A stretch of 64,000 nt of DNA from positions 2,108,001 through 2,172,000 of the forward strand of contig CAVWKG010000016.1 in NCBI GenBank assembly GCA_963755375.1. The letters run 5' to 3'. Of this stretch, positions 26,533-35,298 are shown piece after piece. How positions within the stretch are numbered: position 1 is the stretch's first letter; each line of letters begins with the position of its first letter. Source of the stretch: Bog-473 sp963755375 (GTDB lineage Bacteria; Actinomycetota; Acidimicrobiia; Acidimicrobiales; RAAP-2). Position numbers and translations under genes: made by a program. A model generated the notes under the pieces. It searched no databases and was not told where the DNA came from. It worked only from the letters and a program-made list of their open reading frames with translations.

Positions 26533-27384
26533 GTGACGCTCGCCCCGGGTGACACCGTGCTCTGCTCGGGCACGCTGGGGACCGGCATCTCCTTCGGCGA
26601 GCGGCTCGGTGCCGCCGAGGCCGGCGGCTTCAGCGGGATCTCGCTGTGGGGGCGCGACTACCAGGTGGCACGCGCCGAGGGACTGCGCGACCTCGACATC
26701 CGCCTGCGGCTGGCCGACCACGGCTTGTCGGTGGCCGAGCTCGACCCCTGCTGGTGGTGGCTCCCCGGCGCGTCCGAGGTTCACATTCCGCCCGACCTCG
26801 ATCAGGAGGGGATCTTCGGTTTCGGCGAACAGGAGCTGTTCGCCATCGCCGAAGGCGTGCAGGCGCGCTCGCTGAACGCGGTCGACGTCTTCGGGGGCTC
26901 GTGGTCCCTGGACGAAGCGGCGGCGGCCTTCGCCGGATTGTGCGACCGGGCGGCCGACCACGGACTGGTCGTCCACCTCGAGTTCCTCCCGTGGTCGAGG
27001 ATCCCCGATCTGGCGACGGCCTGGGGGGTCGTCCGTGCCGCCGATCGTCCCAACGGCGGCATCATGCTCGACGCCTGGCACTACTTCAGGAGCGAACCGG
27101 ACGGCGCGCTCCTCCGCTCCATCCCAGGCCCGTCCATCCTCGGCGTCCAGTTGTGCGACGCGCCCGCCGTTGCTGAGCCCGATCCGCTCCACGCCACGCT
27201 GCACGAACGGCTGCTGCCCGGACACGGTGGGCTGGCGCTGCCCGCCTTGTTGGCCGATCTCCGCGAAACCGCGACGACGGCACCGCTCGGTGTCGAGGTG
27301 TTCTCCGACGTCCTGCATGCTCTGCCCCCGGAGGAAGCGGGCCGGTTGGCCGGCTCCTCGCTGCGCGCGCTGCTCGGCCCGTGA
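26533..27384 (+). CDS. Xylose isomerase-like TIM-barrel protein (sugar-phosphate isomerase/epimerase type)
   Basis: 283 residues from GTG 26533. AP-endonuclease-2/xylose isomerase-like barrel: AEAGGFSGISLWGRD, DIRLRLADHGLSVAELD, HLEFLPWSRIPDLATAW (metal-ligand Glu), NGGIMLDAWHYFRSEPD (Asp and His ligands), ILGVQLCDAPAV and terminal LGVEVFSDVL (Glu). The full metal-ligand set typical of inosose/hydroxypyruvate/sugar isomerases is recognisable. Substrate unknown. Divergent from the amidohydrolase and convergent with the exported GH-D enzyme. Confidence 0.82.
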   Translation: MTLAPGDTVLCSGTLGTGISFGERLGAAEAGGFSGISLWGRDYQVARAEGLRDLDIRLRLADHGLSVAELDPCWWWLPGASEVHIPPDLDQEGIFGFGEQELFAIAEGVQARSLNAVDVFGGSWSLDEAAAAFAGLCDRAADHGLVVHLEFLPWSRIPDLATAWGVVRAADRPNGGIMLDAWHYFRSEPDGALLRSIPGPSILGVQLCDAPAVAEPDPLHATLHERLLPGHGGLALPALLADLRETATTAPLGVEVFSDVLHALPPEEAGRLAGSSLRALLGP

Positions 27385-27418
27385 GAAAGGGCCGAACGGT
27401 TCGACGGCGGGGCCGGCC

Positions 27419-29290
27419 TCAGGCCAGGGCGAGGGAATCCAGATTGACGCCGCCCTCGTCGGACGACCCGACGCCGCACGCCACGAGGTTCACTCCCGCC
27501 GCCATGGTCAGCGTCACCGGCACGGTCCGCCACTCGGTCCAGGCCGAGGCGCCGGGCACGTGGAGCGTGGCCGTGCCGTGGACGCGGCCGGTCTGCGGGT
27601 CGAGCGCGCGCACGGTCAGCGTTGACGGGCTCCCGGTGGCGTTGGCCACGCGGCACAAGAGTCGGCGACTGCCGGCCCGGGGCGCCGACATGGCGACGGC
27701 CACACTGCTGCCTTCGGTGTCGAGTCCGGTGACGTAGCCCATGCCTTCGTGGCCGCCAAAGGTGTTCTCGAACCGGGCCGATCCCGACCACGCGCCGACC
27801 TCGGCCTGGAAATGAGCATGACCATGAGGCACGACCGACAAGAGAGCCGAGGCATGGGGGCCGAGCGTCACCTCGTAGCTGGTCATGGAGCCCAGGTCCT
27901 GATGGGCCCACAGATCGCGGACCGCGGCCGGACCGGTGAAGCCAAGGAGCGTGGCGAAGTCGAGCGACTTGGTCACGCCGGCGGTGCCATCGGCGCGATT
28001 GAACAGGGCGACCGCCCAGCTCCCGTCGGGCAACTGGCCGATCCAGCGCTCCGGGTCCCGGCTGGCGGGGTCGTACTCGAATCCGTGGCCGTTGTTGAAG
28101 ACGGGCTTGCCGACCAGTCCGGCCCTGCGCAGGGCCAGCACCTCGTGATTCTGGAAGACGTGGGCGTTGTCCCCGATGGTGTCGACGCGATCGGTGATGG
28201 CGATCGCGGCCCCGGCCATGGTGAAGAGATTGATGGCACTCTGGCGCTCTTCGTCGCGGGTGAACGACTGCATGATCAACGGGTCACCGTCGAGGATCAT
28301 CTGCCCCCGACCGGACACGTCCGCGAATCCGGTGAACCCGAGGAACGGGTTGTTCCACTGCGACCACTCGGGCTGCCAGGTCTGGCGGCCACCACTCAGG
28401 TTGAACCAGGTACCGAAGCTCGCGTCGTTGTCGATCCGAATCAGATCGCCGTACTGGCGTTCCCCCGATCCGTGGTCGAACAGGTTGGGCATCACGAGGC
28501 TGAGCTGCATGTCGCCCGCCGCCTCCCGCATCCAGGCCAGCGCCTGCAGGTAGGAGTCACGGCCGTGGTTGACTCCCACCGTGCCATCGTTCTGGTCGAA
28601 CCCGGTCTCGTAATACGCCAGGAAGTCGATCCGCAGGAACACGGCGCCGAGTTGGCGGAAGTAGGCGACGTAGCCCTTCACGTACTCCTCCGCCCCGTCG
28701 CGCGTGGTGTCCACCCACTGCAGCAGCCCGCCGCCGTCGAAGTAGTCGTTCGGGTTGACGATGTCGGCGACTTTGACGTCTGGCCGTCCGATGACGGTGA
28801 CGGATGGGTTCGTCACCGCCGACCGGGTGGCCCACAACGGGTTGTAATAGACGCCGAGCTCGAGACCCTTGTCCTTCAGGTACGTGGCCCACCAGGCCCA
28901 GTCGTGCACCCAGTCGTCGGCCTGGCTCACGATGTAGCCGTGCGGCGTGATGCGCTGGGTGTTGTCGATCCACCCGTCGGTACACACCATGGAGTAGCCG
29001 TCGTCCCGAAAGGTCGCCGCCACCCAGTCGACATTGGTCTTCCAGACGGCCTCGGGGATCAGCGTGTTCGTCACGTTCTCGTAGCCGTAGGTGCTCCAGT
29101 ACAGGGGCCCGGCTCCACCCGGTCGGAATCCGGGTGACGTCGGCGGTGTCTGTCCCGACTCGGCTGCAGAGGGCCCGGCTGCATCGGGTGCCGTGGCGGC
29201 CCCGACCGCGTCGGGCGTGATCGAGGAGACGGCCAGACCGGCGAGCACCGCCCCGCCGCCGCCCTTGAGCAACTCGCGTCGCGTCGGCAC
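27419..29290 (-). CDS. Tat-exported clan GH-D glycosidase (alpha-galactosidase-like) with C-terminal CBM
   Basis: About 623 residues. GTG 29290 (GGGGGAG 7 nt upstream) gives VPTRRELLKGGGGAVLAGLA, a Tat signal. ATG 29347 is an alternative. The catalytic barrel runs from LYWSTYGYENVTNT to about residue 470 and resembles clan GH-D (GH27/GH36-like): DDGYSMVCTDGWID, GVYYNPLW, a probable nucleophile at VFLRIDFLAYYE and a probable acid/base at IRIDNDASFGTW. A beta-sandwich domain follows, then from about residue 500 a CBM35-like module (QAEVGAWSGSARFENTFGGHEG...GVNLDSLALA). It likely cleaves an alpha-linked galactoside or arabinoside outside the cell. The exact GH family is uncertain. Confidence 0.78.
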   Translation of the reverse strand: MPTRRELLKGGGGAVLAGLAVSSITPDAVGAATAPDAAGPSAAESGQTPPTSPGFRPGGAGPLYWSTYGYENVTNTLIPEAVWKTNVDWVAATFRDDGYSMVCTDGWIDNTQRITPHGYIVSQADDWVHDWAWWATYLKDKGLELGVYYNPLWATRSAVTNPSVTVIGRPDVKVADIVNPNDYFDGGGLLQWVDTTRDGAEEYVKGYVAYFRQLGAVFLRIDFLAYYETGFDQNDGTVGVNHGRDSYLQALAWMREAAGDMQLSLVMPNLFDHGSGERQYGDLIRIDNDASFGTWFNLSGGRQTWQPEWSQWNNPFLGFTGFADVSGRGQMILDGDPLIMQSFTRDEERQSAINLFTMAGAAIAITDRVDTIGDNAHVFQNHEVLALRRAGLVGKPVFNNGHGFEYDPASRDPERWIGQLPDGSWAVALFNRADGTAGVTKSLDFATLLGFTGPAAVRDLWAHQDLGSMTSYEVTLGPHASALLSVVPHGHAHFQAEVGAWSGSARFENTFGGHEGMGYVTGLDTEGSSVAVAMSAPRAGSRRLLCRVANATGSPSTLTVRALDPQTGRVHGTATLHVPGASAWTEWRTVPVTLTMAAGVNLVACGVGSSDEGGVNLDSLALA

Positions 29291-29388
29291 CAGATGACTC
29301 CCCCGTCTCGAACCCCCGGGGGTACCGTAGTCAAGACGACTCCCCACGCTCTCGACCCGCGTACGTTCGCACCAGCTGTCAGCCGCGC

Positions 29389-29625
29389 TCAGGGGCAGTA
29401 GCGGCCCCAGTCGTGGGCCACGAGGCTGTGGAACGGCGCGGCCAGCAACGGCTCGACCGCTTTCTCTGACCAGCGCCGCCGCAGGACAGGCTCCAGGCGC
29501 AGGGCGACGGCGGGCGGCTCGTCGTCGAGGAACAGGTAGCTGATGTGCAGGCCGCTCACCTCGGGAGAGGCATCGGACGGGGTCCCGACGAGATCAGGCA
29601 CGGCGACGAATTTAGGTGGACGCAT
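29389..29625 (-). CDS. Small hypothetical protein
   Basis: 78 residues from ATG 29625: an N-terminal RPPKFVAVPDLVGTPSD, then VSGLHISYLFLDDEPP and a C-terminal PLLAAPFHSLVAHDWGRYCP. No family recognised. Codon use looks normal for the window, and no larger gene explains the stretch. It lies upstream of the exported glycosidase on the same strand, with 98 bp between. Confidence 0.45.
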   Translation of the reverse strand: MRPPKFVAVPDLVGTPSDASPEVSGLHISYLFLDDEPPAVALRLEPVLRRRWSEKAVEPLLAAPFHSLVAHDWGRYCP

Positions 29626-29772
29626 CGCCGGCGCGTGCGCCCATCGGGCGGGCGCCGGAACCCTTGACGACCCGGGGGGCCTCTCCTACGGTGCCGGGCG
29701 CAGACGGTCGGCCGCGATCACCACGTCGTGGTGTCACGGGGCCGGTCCCAGAGTGGGCGGAGGCCGGCCAGC

Positions 29773-30669
29773 GTGCTCCAGGGCGAGAAGGTCCTCATCA
29801 CCGGTGTCAGCGGGAAGATCGGGTTCCCGATCGCCCGCACGCTGGCGAGGGACAACGACGTCTGGGGCGTGGCCCGGCTGCGAGATCCCGCCCAACGCCA
29901 ACGGCTCGAGAGCGTCGGCGTGCGGCCCTTCCCCCTCGACATCTCGGCGGCTGACTTCTCCACGCTGCCTGGCGACTTCACCTACGTCTTCCACGCCGCG
30001 GTCGACACCGGGACCGCGGACTGGCGTCGCTGCGTCGAGACCAATGCCCGGGTCTCGGGAGACCTCCTCCACCACTGCCGCACGGCCAAAAGCTTCGTGT
30101 ACTGCTCGACGGGATCGATCTACCGCTACCAGGGACAGCGCCCCCTCAGGGAGGACGACCCACCGGGTGTCCCGCAGCGGGCGAACTACAGCTTCTCGAA
30201 GGTCGCCGGGGAGGAGGTCTGCACGTGGGTGGCGACACGCTTCGACGTCCCGCTCACGATCATCCGCATCTGCTCGACCTACGGGCCCGAAGGGGGCGCC
30301 CCGGCCGATCGGCTGGAGCGGATCCTGCGCGGGGAACCGGTTCGCCTCTACCCGGACCCGCCGAACAACTTCAACCCGATCTACGAGGACGACTACGTCG
30401 AGCTGGGCGTCCGGGCGATGGAGGTGGCCGCCCTCCCGCCGATCACCGTCAACTGGAGCGGCAGCGAGACCGTCAGTGCTGAGGAGTACTGCGCCTACAT
30501 GGGCGAGCTCGTCGGCGTGGAGCCCATCTTCGAATACACGGAGGAGGCCCACACCCCGCTCTGGCCGGACGTGACGTCCATGCACGAGATCCTGGGTCGC
30601 ACCACGGTCCATTGGAAGGACGGGTTCCGCCGCATGATCGAGGCGCGCCACCCCGAGCTCTTGTCCTGA
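29773..30669 (+). CDS. NAD-dependent epimerase/dehydratase (extended SDR)
   Basis: About 298 residues from GTG 29773, preceded by GGCGGAGG. An ATG-type start at 29728 adds 15 residues. The NAD motif is VLITGVSGKIGFPIARTL, then VFHAAVDTG, the catalytic-type Ser-Tyr-Lys elements FVYCSTGSIYRYQG and NYSFSKVAGEE (YxxxK), and PLTIIRICSTYGPEGG. This is the extended-SDR pattern of nucleotide-sugar epimerases/dehydratases. The actual sugar is unknown. It ends at a strong hairpin shared with the convergent aldo-keto reductase. Confidence 0.88.
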   Translation: MLQGEKVLITGVSGKIGFPIARTLARDNDVWGVARLRDPAQRQRLESVGVRPFPLDISAADFSTLPGDFTYVFHAAVDTGTADWRRCVETNARVSGDLLHHCRTAKSFVYCSTGSIYRYQGQRPLREDDPPGVPQRANYSFSKVAGEEVCTWVATRFDVPLTIIRICSTYGPEGGAPADRLERILRGEPVRLYPDPPNNFNPIYEDDYVELGVRAMEVAALPPITVNWSGSETVSAEEYCAYMGELVGVEPIFEYTEEAHTPLWPDVTSMHEILGRTTVHWKDGFRRMIEARHPELLS

Positions 30670-30673
30670 GTGA

Positions 30674-30712
30674 CCGCCCGGGCGCGCCCACCGCGCCGGC
30701 TGTCTCGGGCGG
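30674..30712. terminator. Bidirectional terminator hairpin between epimerase and aldo-keto reductase
   Basis: Outer stem CCGCCCG (30674-30680) pairs with CGGGCGG (30706-30712), and the inner stem GGCGCG (30681-30686) pairs with CGCGCC (30692-30697). There is no U-tract, as is usual in high-GC Actinobacteria. It sits between two convergent stops. Confidence 0.45.
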
Positions 30713-30722
30713 GGTGGGGCCT

Positions 30723-31751
30723 TCAGCGAGGGCGGCGGCGCAACGAGGCGTCGGCGATGGCGGCGGGGACCCAACCGACGTCGGTGTCGTTGAGGTCGGT
30801 GCCGGGCAGCACGATCTCGTCGATGCGGTCGAGCACGTCGGTGCTCAAGCGGAGCTCCAGTGCCGGCAGTTGCGACTCCAGGTGCGCCATGGTGCGCGGC
30901 CCGATGATCGGTGACGTCACCCCGGGGTGCTCGAGCACGAAGCCGAGGGAGAGCTGAATCAGCGACAGGCCGGCGCCGTCGGCCAGTTCGGTCAGCTGCG
31001 TGACCGCCTCGAGCTTGGCCCGGTTGCCGGGCACCTCCATGTCGTAGTGATGGGGCAGGAAGGTGGCACGGCGGCTGGTGTTCTCCCGGCCCGGCCCGAA
31101 CGCACCCGAGAGCCAGCCACCCGCCAGCGGGCTCCACGACAGCACGCCCATCCCGTACTTCTGACAGGTGGGCAGCACGTCCTTCTCGATGCTGCGGACC
31201 AGAATCGAATACGGCGGCTGCTCCGTGACGAAGCGCTCGCGGGCCCGGCGCTCGGCCACCCATTGCGCTTCGACGATCTCGTGCGCGGGAAAGGTCGAGC
31301 TCCCGAAGTAGCGAATCTTGCCGGCGCGCACCAGATCGGTCAGCGCACCGAGCGTCTCGTCGATGTCGGTCTCGGGCGAGGGTCGGTGGATCTGATAGAG
31401 GTCGATGTAGTCGACGCCGAGACGGCGGAGGCTGTTGTCGCACTCGGCCATGATCCAGCGCCGTGAGTTCCCCTGGGCGTTGGGGTCCCGGCCCATCTGG
31501 CCGTGCACCTTCGTGGCCAGCACCATCTTGTGGCGCTTGGTCTGGGCCAGTGCCTTGCCGACGATCTCCTCCGACTCGCCGAACGAGTAGACGTCTGCGG
31601 TGTCGACGAAGTTGATGCCGGCATCGAGCGCGGCGTGGATGATGCGGATGGAATCGTCGTGGTCGGGGTTGCCGAAGGAGCCGAACATCATCGCCCCGAG
31701 GCAGAGGGGGCTGACTTTGAGGCCGGTTCTTCCGAGGGTGCGGTATTCCAT
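30723..31751 (-). CDS. Aldo/keto reductase
   Basis: 342 residues from ATG 31751. TIM-barrel NADPH oxidoreductase: MEYRTLGRTGLKVSPLCLG, the catalytic tetrad GINFVDTADVYSFGESEE (Asp and Tyr), VLATKVHGQMG (Lys) and YIDLYQIHRPSP (His), and the cofactor loop SPIIGPRTMAHLESQL. The tetrad is complete, so activity is expected. Typical substrates are aldehydes and ketones, including sugar-derived ones. The specific one is unknown. The questin-oxidase-like gene lies 50 bp upstream on the same strand, so they may be co-transcribed. Confidence 0.93.
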   Translation of the reverse strand: MEYRTLGRTGLKVSPLCLGAMMFGSFGNPDHDDSIRIIHAALDAGINFVDTADVYSFGESEEIVGKALAQTKRHKMVLATKVHGQMGRDPNAQGNSRRWIMAECDNSLRRLGVDYIDLYQIHRPSPETDIDETLGALTDLVRAGKIRYFGSSTFPAHEIVEAQWVAERRARERFVTEQPPYSILVRSIEKDVLPTCQKYGMGVLSWSPLAGGWLSGAFGPGRENTSRRATFLPHHYDMEVPGNRAKLEAVTQLTELADGAGLSLIQLSLGFVLEHPGVTSPIIGPRTMAHLESQLPALELRLSTDVLDRIDEIVLPGTDLNDTDVGWVPAAIADASLRRRPR

Positions 31752-31801
31752 TGCGCCGAATCTACCCACGGGCCCGACGACGCGCGCCGCGGCAGAGCAA
31801 A

Positions 31802-32845
31802 TCAGAGACGGTCGCAGGCGTCGGCCGCGGCCAACAGCAGGACGGCACTGCCGGTGCGAGCGAAGCTCCGGAGCGCGGCCTCCGTCAGCTTGATGGCGTG
31901 CTCGTCACCCGAGGCCAGGGCACGATCCACCAGGACGTCGGCGGCCGGGGGTGCATCCGTGCGAGCGGGCGCGAGCCGGTCGATGTCGTAGGCGACGTGC
32001 AAGGCCGCCGCGGCCTGCCAGACGTAGCCGAGGGCGGCGTCCCTGTCTTCCTCCGACAGCCAGGGAAGCAGCAGCTCGCAGGCCAGGGGCGACGTCACCG
32101 CGTGCAGGAGGCCGATCGCCCCGCCGCCGTCGGCGTTGCGCAGGTAGGCCAGCGACCCGCCCGTAGCCAGCTCGTCGAGCATGTCCACCGTGCCGCCGGT
32201 CCAGCCGAGCGATGCGACCGCCTGCTCGAATTCGTCGGCGATGTCCGCCACCGCAGCCACGCGGTCGCTGATGAGCACGGCAGCCGGCGCATCCTCCAGG
32301 AGGTAGGGCAGGTCGGCCAGCGCCTGGGCCACGCCCTCGCTCCCGATGAGCAACGGCGGCCCGGGAAGCTCCTCGTAGCTGGAGGCCCAGAAGGCCAGCG
32401 CGGTCGCAACCTCGAGCCGGCGCGGCAGCGTGTCGGCCGCGCCGAGCCCGCGCACTGCGTGGCCGGTGCGGATGAGGCCGTGCGTCGCCGCTCCCACCGT
32501 GCCCGGCAGCAGGCGCGGGGCCCACTCGCCCACGACCGCCGCCACGGGTCGGTCGGCGATCTCGCGCTCGAAGAGGGCGAGCCACTCGGCATAGCGCGCC
32601 CCGTCGCCGAGCGCGGCCTGCCACTCCGTTTCGAACAGGGGCCGGTTCGCCGGCGCCGGCGCGTCCTCGAGCCGGCGCCGATAGCGCGCCACCCAGTCCG
32701 GGATGGCGTCGGCGCGGCCCAGGTGCGCCAGCGCCTCGGCCACCATGGGCCCGTGGTTGGCCAGGCCGAGGGGGCCGTAGTTGGGGGCGGTGCCGGCGAA
32801 GACGGTCAGGGCATCGTCGAGGGCCTCCGAGACCTCTGTCTTCAT
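31802..32845 (-). CDS. Questin oxidase-like protein (DUF4243)
   Basis: 347 residues from ATG 32845. NYGPLGLANHGPMVAEALAHLGR is the characteristic opening of DUF4243, the questin oxidase family (fungal members oxidatively open an anthraquinone ring). HLI/RTGHAVRGL, WASSYEELPG and a final YVWQAAAALHVAYD segment with a conserved His follow. Bacterial members are uncharacterised. The fold is helical. No partner polyketide genes are nearby. Confidence 0.75.
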   Translation of the reverse strand: MKTEVSEALDDALTVFAGTAPNYGPLGLANHGPMVAEALAHLGRADAIPDWVARYRRRLEDAPAPANRPLFETEWQAALGDGARYAEWLALFEREIADRPVAAVVGEWAPRLLPGTVGAATHGLIRTGHAVRGLGAADTLPRRLEVATALAFWASSYEELPGPPLLIGSEGVAQALADLPYLLEDAPAAVLISDRVAAVADIADEFEQAVASLGWTGGTVDMLDELATGGSLAYLRNADGGGAIGLLHAVTSPLACELLLPWLSEEDRDAALGYVWQAAAALHVAYDIDRLAPARTDAPPAADVLVDRALASGDEHAIKLTEAALRSFARTGSAVLLLAAADACDRL

Positions 32846-32924
32846 CGCCCCAGTATGTCGGGGCCCGGCCTCGGGCGCCCGTGGCGGGGGCCGCTACGAT
32901 CCGGCCTCGACGAGAGGAGGCCTG

Positions 32925-34166
32925 ATGGCGACGTCGCCCCCGCTGCACGGCATGAGGATCATCGAGTGCTCGGCCCTGGGCCCGGCCGCCATCACCACGG
33001 CCCTGGTCGACCTCGGCGCCGACGTCATCAAGGTCGAGCCGCCCGCCGGCGACTACATCCGCGAGATGACGTGGCCGATCGTCGAGGGCACCTCGCTCAT
33101 GCACCTGCACGTCAACCGGGGGAAGCGCTCCCTGGTCCTCGACCTGCGCACCGATGCCGGCGTCGCCATCCTCAAGGAACTGGCCACGGGCGCCGACGTC
33201 GTCGTGGAGGCCATGCGGCCGGGCGCCCTGGCACGGCGCGGCGTCGGGTACGACGACCTGCGGGTCCTCAATCCCAAGATCGTCTTCTGCACCATCTCGG
33301 GCTACGGCATGACCGGTCCCTACCGGGACTACCCGAGCCACGGCATCGCCTACGACACCTGGGCCGGCATCGTGAACGTCGCCACCGACGACGAGGGCTT
33401 CACCTACATCCCCGAGCACGTCTCCATCGGCATCAACGCCGGTCCGATCTACGGCGCACTCGGCATCCTGGCCGCCGTCCTCCGCGCCCGCGAAACCGGC
33501 GAGAGCGCCTACATCGATCTGGCCCAGTCAGACGCCGCGGCGGCGATGGACTGGTACCGCTCCGAGACCTGGCGGGCCTACGAGCGGCCCGAATCCGAGG
33601 TGACGGGCAACAAGGCCGACAACTACGAACGCCGTGCCCCGGGAACCGCCGGCATGGTCGAAGGCGTGCGCTACCAGGTCTACGAGACGGCCGACCAGCG
33701 CCACGTCCTCTTCATGGCTTCCGAACAGGCTTTCTGGAAGAACTTCTGCGAGGCCGTCGACCGGGTCGACCTCTTCGAGCGCTGGCCCGGCTCCAAGTAC
33801 GCCGACCACGCGCGGGGGAACCGGGAGCTCCAGCGCGAGCTGCGCGACATCTTCCGCACCAAGACGGCCCAGGAATGGCTGGAGTTCGGCGGCCGCGTCA
33901 ACACGCCGATCGCCCCGGTCAACTCGCCCCGGACGCTGCTCGAGGATCCCCAGTTCGCCGACCGCCTCCCGCTGTTGCCCGCGTCCGACCTGGGGGCGGA
34001 CCAGCTCTTCACGCCGCTGCACTTCGTCGGCGAGGAGCTGCCGCACCCGGCCAAGGCACCCACGGTGGGCGAGCACACCGAGGCGGTCTTGCGCTCGGTG
34101 CTGGGTTATGACGACAATCGGATCGCGGCCGCCCGGGACGGGGGGGCATTCGGAACCGACACGTAG
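32925..34166 (+). CDS. CaiB/BaiF family CoA-transferase
   Basis: 413 residues. ATG 32925 follows GAGAGGAGG (32912-32920). Class III CoA-transferase: LHGMRIIECSALGPAAITTALVDLGADVIKVEPP, NRGKRSLVLDLRTDAG, FCTISGYGMTGPY, and the catalytic-Asp block SAYIDLAQSDAAAAM (near 203), where the Asp forms a glutamyl/aspartyl-CoA intermediate. The enzyme moves CoA between carboxylic acids in intermediary metabolism or aromatic, carnitine or bile-acid type degradation. Substrate unknown. The Gfo/Idh gene begins 28 nt later. Confidence 0.92.
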   Translation: MATSPPLHGMRIIECSALGPAAITTALVDLGADVIKVEPPAGDYIREMTWPIVEGTSLMHLHVNRGKRSLVLDLRTDAGVAILKELATGADVVVEAMRPGALARRGVGYDDLRVLNPKIVFCTISGYGMTGPYRDYPSHGIAYDTWAGIVNVATDDEGFTYIPEHVSIGINAGPIYGALGILAAVLRARETGESAYIDLAQSDAAAAMDWYRSETWRAYERPESEVTGNKADNYERRAPGTAGMVEGVRYQVYETADQRHVLFMASEQAFWKNFCEAVDRVDLFERWPGSKYADHARGNRELQRELRDIFRTKTAQEWLEFGGRVNTPIAPVNSPRTLLEDPQFADRLPLLPASDLGADQLFTPLHFVGEELPHPAKAPTVGEHTEAVLRSVLGYDDNRIAAARDGGAFGTDT

Positions 34167-34193
34167 GCGGCGCGTCGGCCAAGGGAGGGTCTG

Positions 34194-35297
34194 ATGGACA
34201 GAGTCCGGCTTGGCGTGTTGGGCGCCGGCAACATCGCGGTCATGAACGTGCGCGGGTACCTCGAAGACCCCCGCTGCGACATCGTCGCGGTGTGCGACAC
34301 CGACGAGGAGATCGGCCGGCTGGCGGCCAAGGAGTGGGGCGCGGCGTCGTACCACGCCGACCTGGCCGACATGCTGGCGGACGACTCCATCGACGCCGTG
34401 GAGATCCTGACGCCCACCCACCTGCACCACGACCACGTGATCGCCGCGCTCGAGGCCGGCAAGCACGTGTCGGTCCAGAAGCCGGTGGCCAACTCGATCG
34501 ACGATGCGCTCGAGATGCAGGCGGTGGCCGACCGGGTGGGTCGGACCCTGCGCATCAGCGAGTGCTTCGTGCACTACCCACCGCTCGAGTTGGCCAAGCG
34601 CCTCGTGGCCGAGGGCGCCATCGGCAAGCCGACGTCGTTGCGCATCCGGACGCTGGTCGGCCAGACCGACTCCGCCTTCCAGGCCTCCCTGCGCCCCGAG
34701 GGCTACGGCTGGCGCCTCGACAAGCGGAGCCCCGGCGGGCACCTCTTCGACGACATGGTGCACAAGTACGCCATGGCGCTGTGGCTGCTGGACCTCGACA
34801 TCACCTCCGTGCAGGCCGTCGTGCGACGACGCGACCTCTTCTTCGAGCCCTGTGCCGTCCTCTTCGAGTACGAGGACCCCGACGTGCTCGGCACCATGGA
34901 GGTCCAGTACGCGCCCAACTTCTACATGCGCTCCTCGTACTACGGCGCCGACGAGTTCTTCGAGATCACCGGTGACGAGGGGCAGATCTGGGTGACCCGG
35001 GCCACCGGCGAGATGCTCGACCTCGCTCCCGTCATGCTGTTCACGGGGACCGCGCACGAGATCAAGACGACGGAGTACACCGACCTCGACGCCGACTGGG
35101 GCACCGGGTTCGCCCGCTCGTCCCAGCACTTCATTGACGCGCTGGTGCACGGCACCGCAGCCGCCATGACCGCCGCCGAGGCCACCGACGTCCTCCGGCT
35201 CTGCTTCGCCGTCTACGAAGCGGGGAAGACCCGGATGCCGGTCGATCCCCGCGGCGTGACCGGGACCGTGAGCCCACCCGGCTGGGGTGAGTGGTAG
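34194..35297 (+). CDS. Gfo/Idh/MocA-family oxidoreductase
   Basis: 367 residues from ATG 34194 (GGGAGGG upstream). Rossmann NAD motif LGVLGAGNIAVMNVRGYL, then VAVCDTDEEIGRLAA, SVQKPVANSIDDALEM (the EKP motif with Lys), and RLDKRSPGGHLFDDMVHKYAMALWLL, where D/H of the Gfo/Idh active site are visible. Members oxidise or reduce sugars, inositols or sugar acids with NAD(P). It follows the CoA-transferase closely, so the two are likely one unit. Their combined role is not obvious. Confidence 0.9.
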   Translation: MDRVRLGVLGAGNIAVMNVRGYLEDPRCDIVAVCDTDEEIGRLAAKEWGAASYHADLADMLADDSIDAVEILTPTHLHHDHVIAALEAGKHVSVQKPVANSIDDALEMQAVADRVGRTLRISECFVHYPPLELAKRLVAEGAIGKPTSLRIRTLVGQTDSAFQASLRPEGYGWRLDKRSPGGHLFDDMVHKYAMALWLLDLDITSVQAVVRRRDLFFEPCAVLFEYEDPDVLGTMEVQYAPNFYMRSSYYGADEFFEITGDEGQIWVTRATGEMLDLAPVMLFTGTAHEIKTTEYTDLDADWGTGFARSSQHFIDALVHGTAAAMTAAEATDVLRLCFAVYEAGKTRMPVDPRGVTGTVSPPGWGEW

Positions 35298-35298
35298 G

